NCBI RefSeq assembly: GCF_900450705.1
Contig: NZ_UGHK01000002.1
Coordinates: forward strand, 1,116,001 to 1,180,000
From: Avibacterium paragallinarum
GTDB lineage: Bacteria; Pseudomonadota; Gammaproteobacteria; Enterobacterales; Pasteurellaceae
DNA length: 64,000 bases
Direction of reading: 5' to 3'
In this document: in pieces, positions 61,011-64,000 of the stretch
How the letters are laid out: each line of letters begins with the position of its first letter
Position numbering within the stretch: position 1 is the stretch's first letter
Position numbers and translations under genes: made by a program
Notes under the pieces: model-generated
The model's database searches: none
Told to the model about the DNA's origin: nothing
The model's input: the letters and a program-made list of their open reading frames with translations, nothing else

Positions 61011-63830
61011 ATGTTGAATGAAACTGTAGATTACAAAAACACTCTAAACCTGCCAGCGACAGGTTTCCCAATGCGTGGCGATCTGGCAAAACGCGAGCCA
61101 GCAATGCTAAAAAATTGGTATGAGAAAAAACTTTACGACAAAATCAGACAAGCAGCACAGGGGAAAAAATCCTTTATTCTGCACGATGGTCCTCCTTACG
61201 CCAACGGCTCAATTCACATTGGACACGCTGTAAATAAAATTTTAAAAGACATTATTATTAAATCTAAAACCGCAGCGGGCTTTGACAGCCCTTATATCCC
61301 GGGCTGGGACTGCCACGGTTTGCCGATCGAATTAAAAGTGGAAGGCTTGGTAGGTAAAGCGGGCGATAAAATTTCTGCCGCACAATTCCGCGAAGAATGT
61401 CGCAAATATGCTTATGAACAAGTAGAAGGGCAGAAGAAAGATTTTATCCGCTTAGGCGTGTTGGGGGATTGGGATAATCCTTATTTAACAATGAATTATG
61501 ACACCGAAGCGAACATCATTCGCACCCTTGCCAAAGTGGTGGAAAACAACCATTTATACAAAGGTTATAAGCCTGTGCATTGGTGCTTGGATTGTGCTTC
61601 TTCACTTTCTGAAGCGGAAGTGGAATACGAAGATAAAACCTCGCCGTCAATCTATGTGGCATTCCCTGCCGTTGATGAAAGTGCGGTGTTAAATCAATTC
61701 AATTTAACAGAAACGGGTAGTGGTAAAATTTTCGCTGTAATTTGGACAACCACCCCTTGGACGTTGCCATCAAACCGTGCCATTGCGGTGAATGCGGATT
61801 TAGATTATCAACTGCTGCAATTTGGCGATAAACGTTTGATTTTAGCCAAAGATTTGGTGGAAAGCGTGCAAAAAGCCCTTGGCGAAGAAAATGTGAAAGT
61901 GCTAGGCTCAGCCAAAGGGGCGGATTTAGAATTGCTCCGCTTTAACCACCCATTCTATGAGTATAGCGTGCCTGTGATTTTGGGCGATCACGTTACCACT
62001 GACGGCGGTACGGGCTTAGTGCATACCGCTCCCGATCACGGTCAGGACGACTATATTGTCGGACAAAAATACGGCTTAGAAATGGCGAATTTAATTACTG
62101 ACGCAGGTGTCTTTAATGACAACACGCCATTCTTCGCGGGCAAAAAAGTCTTTGAAAGTAACGACTTAGTAATTGAAAAACTCATTGAAAAAGGCAATCT
62201 GTTAAAAGTACAAAAAATTCGCCACAGCTACCCGCATTGCTGGCGACACAAAACACCAATTATTTTCCGTGCCACACCACAATGGTTTATCGGAATGGAA
62301 ACTAACGGCTTACGCAAACAGGCGTTAGAGGAAATCAAAAAAGTGCGTTGGATCCCAGATTGGGGTCAAGCACGCATTGAAAAAATGGTAGAAAACCGCC
62401 CAGACTGGTGTATTTCCCGTCAGCGTACTTGGAATGTGCAGATCGCCCTGTTTATTCATAAAGACACGGAAGAGTTACACCCGCGTTCGTTGGAATTAAT
62501 CGAAGAAGTGGCAAAACGCGTGGAGCAAGCGGGCATTCAAGCGTGGTGGGATCTCGATCCTGCGGAATTGCTTGGCGAAGAAGCGAAAGATTACAAAAAA
62601 GTGCCAGACACCCTTGATGTGTGGTTCGATTCAGGATCAACCTATAATTCTGTCGTAAAAGTTCGCCCAGAGTTTAACGGCAAAGAGCCAGATATGTATT
62701 TGGAAGGCTCGGATCAACATCGCGGTTGGTTTATGTCGTCCTTAATGCTTTCTACTGCTACAGACAATAAAGCTCCGTATAAACAAGTACTTACCCACGG
62801 TTTCACGGTGGACGGACAAGGGCGTAAAATGTCGAAATCCATCGGCAACATTGTTACACCGCAAGAGGTAATGGACAAATTCGGCGGCGATATTTTACGT
62901 TTATGGGTGGCTTCCACCGATTACACAGGGGAAATGTCGGTTTCTGATGAAATCCTCAAACGTGCGGCAGACAGCTATCGCCGTATTCGTAATACCGCCC
63001 GTTTCTTATTGGCAAACCTTAACGGCTTTGACCCAAAACGTGATTTAGTTAAACCAGAAGAAATGATCGTACTCGATCGCTGGGCGGTGGATTGTGCTTT
63101 AAACGCACAAAAAGAAATCCAAGAAGCCTATGATAATTATCAATTCCACGCGGTTGTTCAGCGGTTGATGAAATTCTGCTCGATCGAAATGGGATCGTTC
63201 TATTTAGATATTATCAAAGATCGCCAATACACCACCAAAGCGGACAGCCTCGCACGTCGTAGCTGTCAAACTGCATTGTGGCATATTGCCGAAGCCCTCG
63301 TGCGTTGGATTGCCCCAATTTTATCCTTTACCGCTGATGAAATTTGGCAATATATCCCTGGTGAGCGTGCGGAATTTGTGTTTACCGAAGAGTTCTACAA
63401 GGGATTATTCCCATTGAACGCTGATGAAACAATGAATGACGCTTACTGGCAACAAGTGCTAAAACTGCGTGATGAAGTCAATCGCGTATTAGAGCAAGCC
63501 CGTGCGGATAAAGTGATCGGTGCGGCATTGGAAGCGGAAGTTACCCTTTACGCAAACGAAGAATACGCGAAGATTTTATCTCAATTAGGCGATGAATTAC
63601 GCTTTGTGCTGATTACCTCAAAAGCCGAAGTGAAACCACTTGCCGAAGCTGATGTTGAGGGCGGTGAAGTGGACGGCTTTAAAGTGAAAGTAGTGCGTTC
63701 TGCTAACGAAAAATGCCCGCGTTGCTGGCATTATTCCGACACCATCGGACAAAACGCCGCCCACCCAACGCTTTGTTCTCGTTGTGTGGAAAACGTGGAC
63801 GGCGAGGGTGAAGTCAGACATTTCGCGTAA
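61011..63830 (+). CDS. ileS: Isoleucyl-tRNA synthetase
   Basis: A 939-residue class I synthetase. HIGH is in [22 protein letters not shown]1 editing domain includes [20 protein letters not shown] and [21 protein letters not shown] in [15 protein letters not shown]-terminal zinc motif CPRCWHY with LCSRCVENV. Full length. No T-box was seen in the leader. Confidence 0.98.
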   Translation: MLNETVDYKNTLNLPATGFPMRGDLAKREPAMLKNWYEKKLYDKIRQAAQGKKSFILHDGPPYANGSIHIGHAVNKILKDIIIKSKTAAGFDSPYIPGWDCHGLPIELKVEGLVGKAGDKISAAQFREECRKYAYEQVEGQKKDFIRLGVLGDWDNPYLTMNYDTEANIIRTLAKVVENNHLYKGYKPVHWCLDCASSLSEAEVEYEDKTSPSIYVAFPAVDESAVLNQFNLTETGSGKIFAVIWTTTPWTLPSNRAIAVNADLDYQLLQFGDKRLILAKDLVESVQKALGEENVKVLGSAKGADLELLRFNHPFYEYSVPVILGDHVTTDGGTGLVHTAPDHGQDDYIVGQKYGLEMANLITDAGVFNDNTPFFAGKKVFESNDLVIEKLIEKGNLLKVQKIRHSYPHCWRHKTPIIFRATPQWFIGMETNGLRKQALEEIKKVRWIPDWGQARIEKMVENRPDWCISRQRTWNVQIALFIHKDTEELHPRSLELIEEVAKRVEQAGIQAWWDLDPAELLGEEAKDYKKVPDTLDVWFDSGSTYNSVVKVRPEFNGKEPDMYLEGSDQHRGWFMSSLMLSTATDNKAPYKQVLTHGFTVDGQGRKMSKSIGNIVTPQEVMDKFGGDILRLWVASTDYTGEMSVSDEILKRAADSYRRIRNTARFLLANLNGFDPKRDLVKPEEMIVLDRWAVDCALNAQKEIQEAYDNYQFHAVVQRLMKFCSIEMGSFYLDIIKDRQYTTKADSLARRSCQTALWHIAEALVRWIAPILSFTADEIWQYIPGERAEFVFTEEFYKGLFPLNADETMNDAYWQQVLKLRDEVNRVLEQARADKVIGAALEAEVTLYANEEYAKILSQLGDELRFVLITSKAEVKPLAEADVEGGEVDGFKVKVVRSANEKCPRCWHYSDTIGQNAAHPTLCSRCVENVDGEGEVRHFA

Positions 63831-63848
63831 AAAACGTCAAAAAATCCG

Positions 63849-63890
63849 ACCGCACTTTGTCTGCAAAATAACAAAGTGCGGTGCTTTTTT
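63849..63890 (+). terminator. Inverted uptake-signal terminator after ileS
   Basis: ACCGCACTTTGT and ACAAAGTGCGGT form a 12-bp stem with 10-nt loop, followed by GCTTTTTT. lspA, which often follows ileS, is not present. Confidence 0.85.
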
Positions 63891-63918
63891 CGCACGCTTT
63901 TTGTTATAGCTATTTGTC

Positions 63919-63936
63919 GGGGCGAACCTATGTGTT
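63919..63936. repeat. Half REP-like palindrome interrupted by the second IS110
   Basis: GGGGCGAACCTATGTGTT is one half of a GGGGCGAACC...-type palindrome. The IS110 sequence begins exactly where the other arm should start, suggesting the palindrome is the target. Confidence 0.5.
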
Positions 63937-64000
63937 GTGTAGCAACTGTATTCAGCTAAAAAGCAAAAATACAAATTCGTTAATTAAAGTGCGTGAGCGT
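63936..64000 (-). mobile_element. IS110-family insertion sequence, copy 2 (left 65 bp)
   Basis: Identical over 65 bp to 53802-53866, in the same orientation. It includes the last codons of the transposase gene (stop at 63984) and runs out of the window. Confidence 0.88.
63984..64000 (-). CDS. IS110 transposase copy 2, C-terminal end only
   Basis: The last codons (…AHAL, stop TAA) match copy 1 exactly; the rest is beyond the window. Confidence 0.8.

Overview
The window comes from a Pasteurellaceae chromosome, most likely of the Haemophilus/Aggregatibacter kind. Two things point there. The 9-mer AAGTGCGGT and its complement, the Haemophilus-type DNA uptake signal, recurs throughout, often as inverted pairs that form terminators. 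The housekeeping genes (glpTQ/glpABC, purT, trpS-gph-rpe, pabABC, dps, mnmE, ribF, ileS) read as typical members of that family. No rRNA or tRNA genes were seen. The genus was not determined.

Bases 1 to about 38,100 are a prophage lying on the minus strand, with lambda-like regulation and a contractile-tail (myovirus) particle. From right to left it carries: a left-operon remnant (36.5-38.1 kb); operator cluster OL; a HigBA-type toxin-antitoxin pair with a broken toxin; a two-gene module in the position of lambda rexAB; CI repressor; operator cluster OR; Cro; a CII/YmfL-like regulator; a Rha/KilAC antirepressor; an O-like replication protein with four 21-bp iterons inside its gene; a P-like protein; a Dam methylase remnant; NinB; a Bro-N antirepressor with a C4-type antisense RNA; HicAB; NinG; antiterminator Q; a late promoter with an early terminator; holin, endolysin and spanins; terminase, portal, head, tail and baseplate genes; and tail fibres at the left edge. 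Cargo genes with their own promoters or terminators interrupt the late operon: a second HicAB, a second Bro-N antirepressor with its own C4-type RNA, a lone HSDR_N nuclease, a small acidic gene behind a portal-nuclease fusion, and an unknown gene just after the late promoter.

The prophage looks decayed. No integrase lies between OL and the host glpQ gene. An IS1595-family element without a visible target duplication sits at that junction instead. Baseplate gene J carries a 2-bp duplication, the HigB-like toxin has a 1-nt frameshift, a beta-helix-repeat gene has an amber codon, and the Dam gene is cut to 40 codons. About twenty uptake signals lie within the prophage, which suggests long residence.

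From 38.9 kb onward the DNA is chromosomal. A glycerol-3-phosphate regulon comes first: glpQ (broken by a 6-bp tandem duplication that makes a stop codon) with glpT, divergent from glpABC, followed by glpR and glpG. Next are purT, the trpS-gph-rpe operon, a LysE-type exporter, ridA, a small RelE/ParE-type toxin-antitoxin pair, an IS110-family element with a candidate bridge RNA, folate/chorismate genes pabC-pabB and pabA, dps with an OxyR-like site, mnmE, ribF and ileS. The last 65 bases start a second copy of the same IS110 element, so the pab-ileS block lies between two directly repeated copies.

The best candidates for something undescribed are the gene-free structured region in the left operon (37131-37552), the two-gene module between CI and OL, the portal-nuclease fusion with its coupled neighbour, and the paired C4/Bro-N switches within one prophage.
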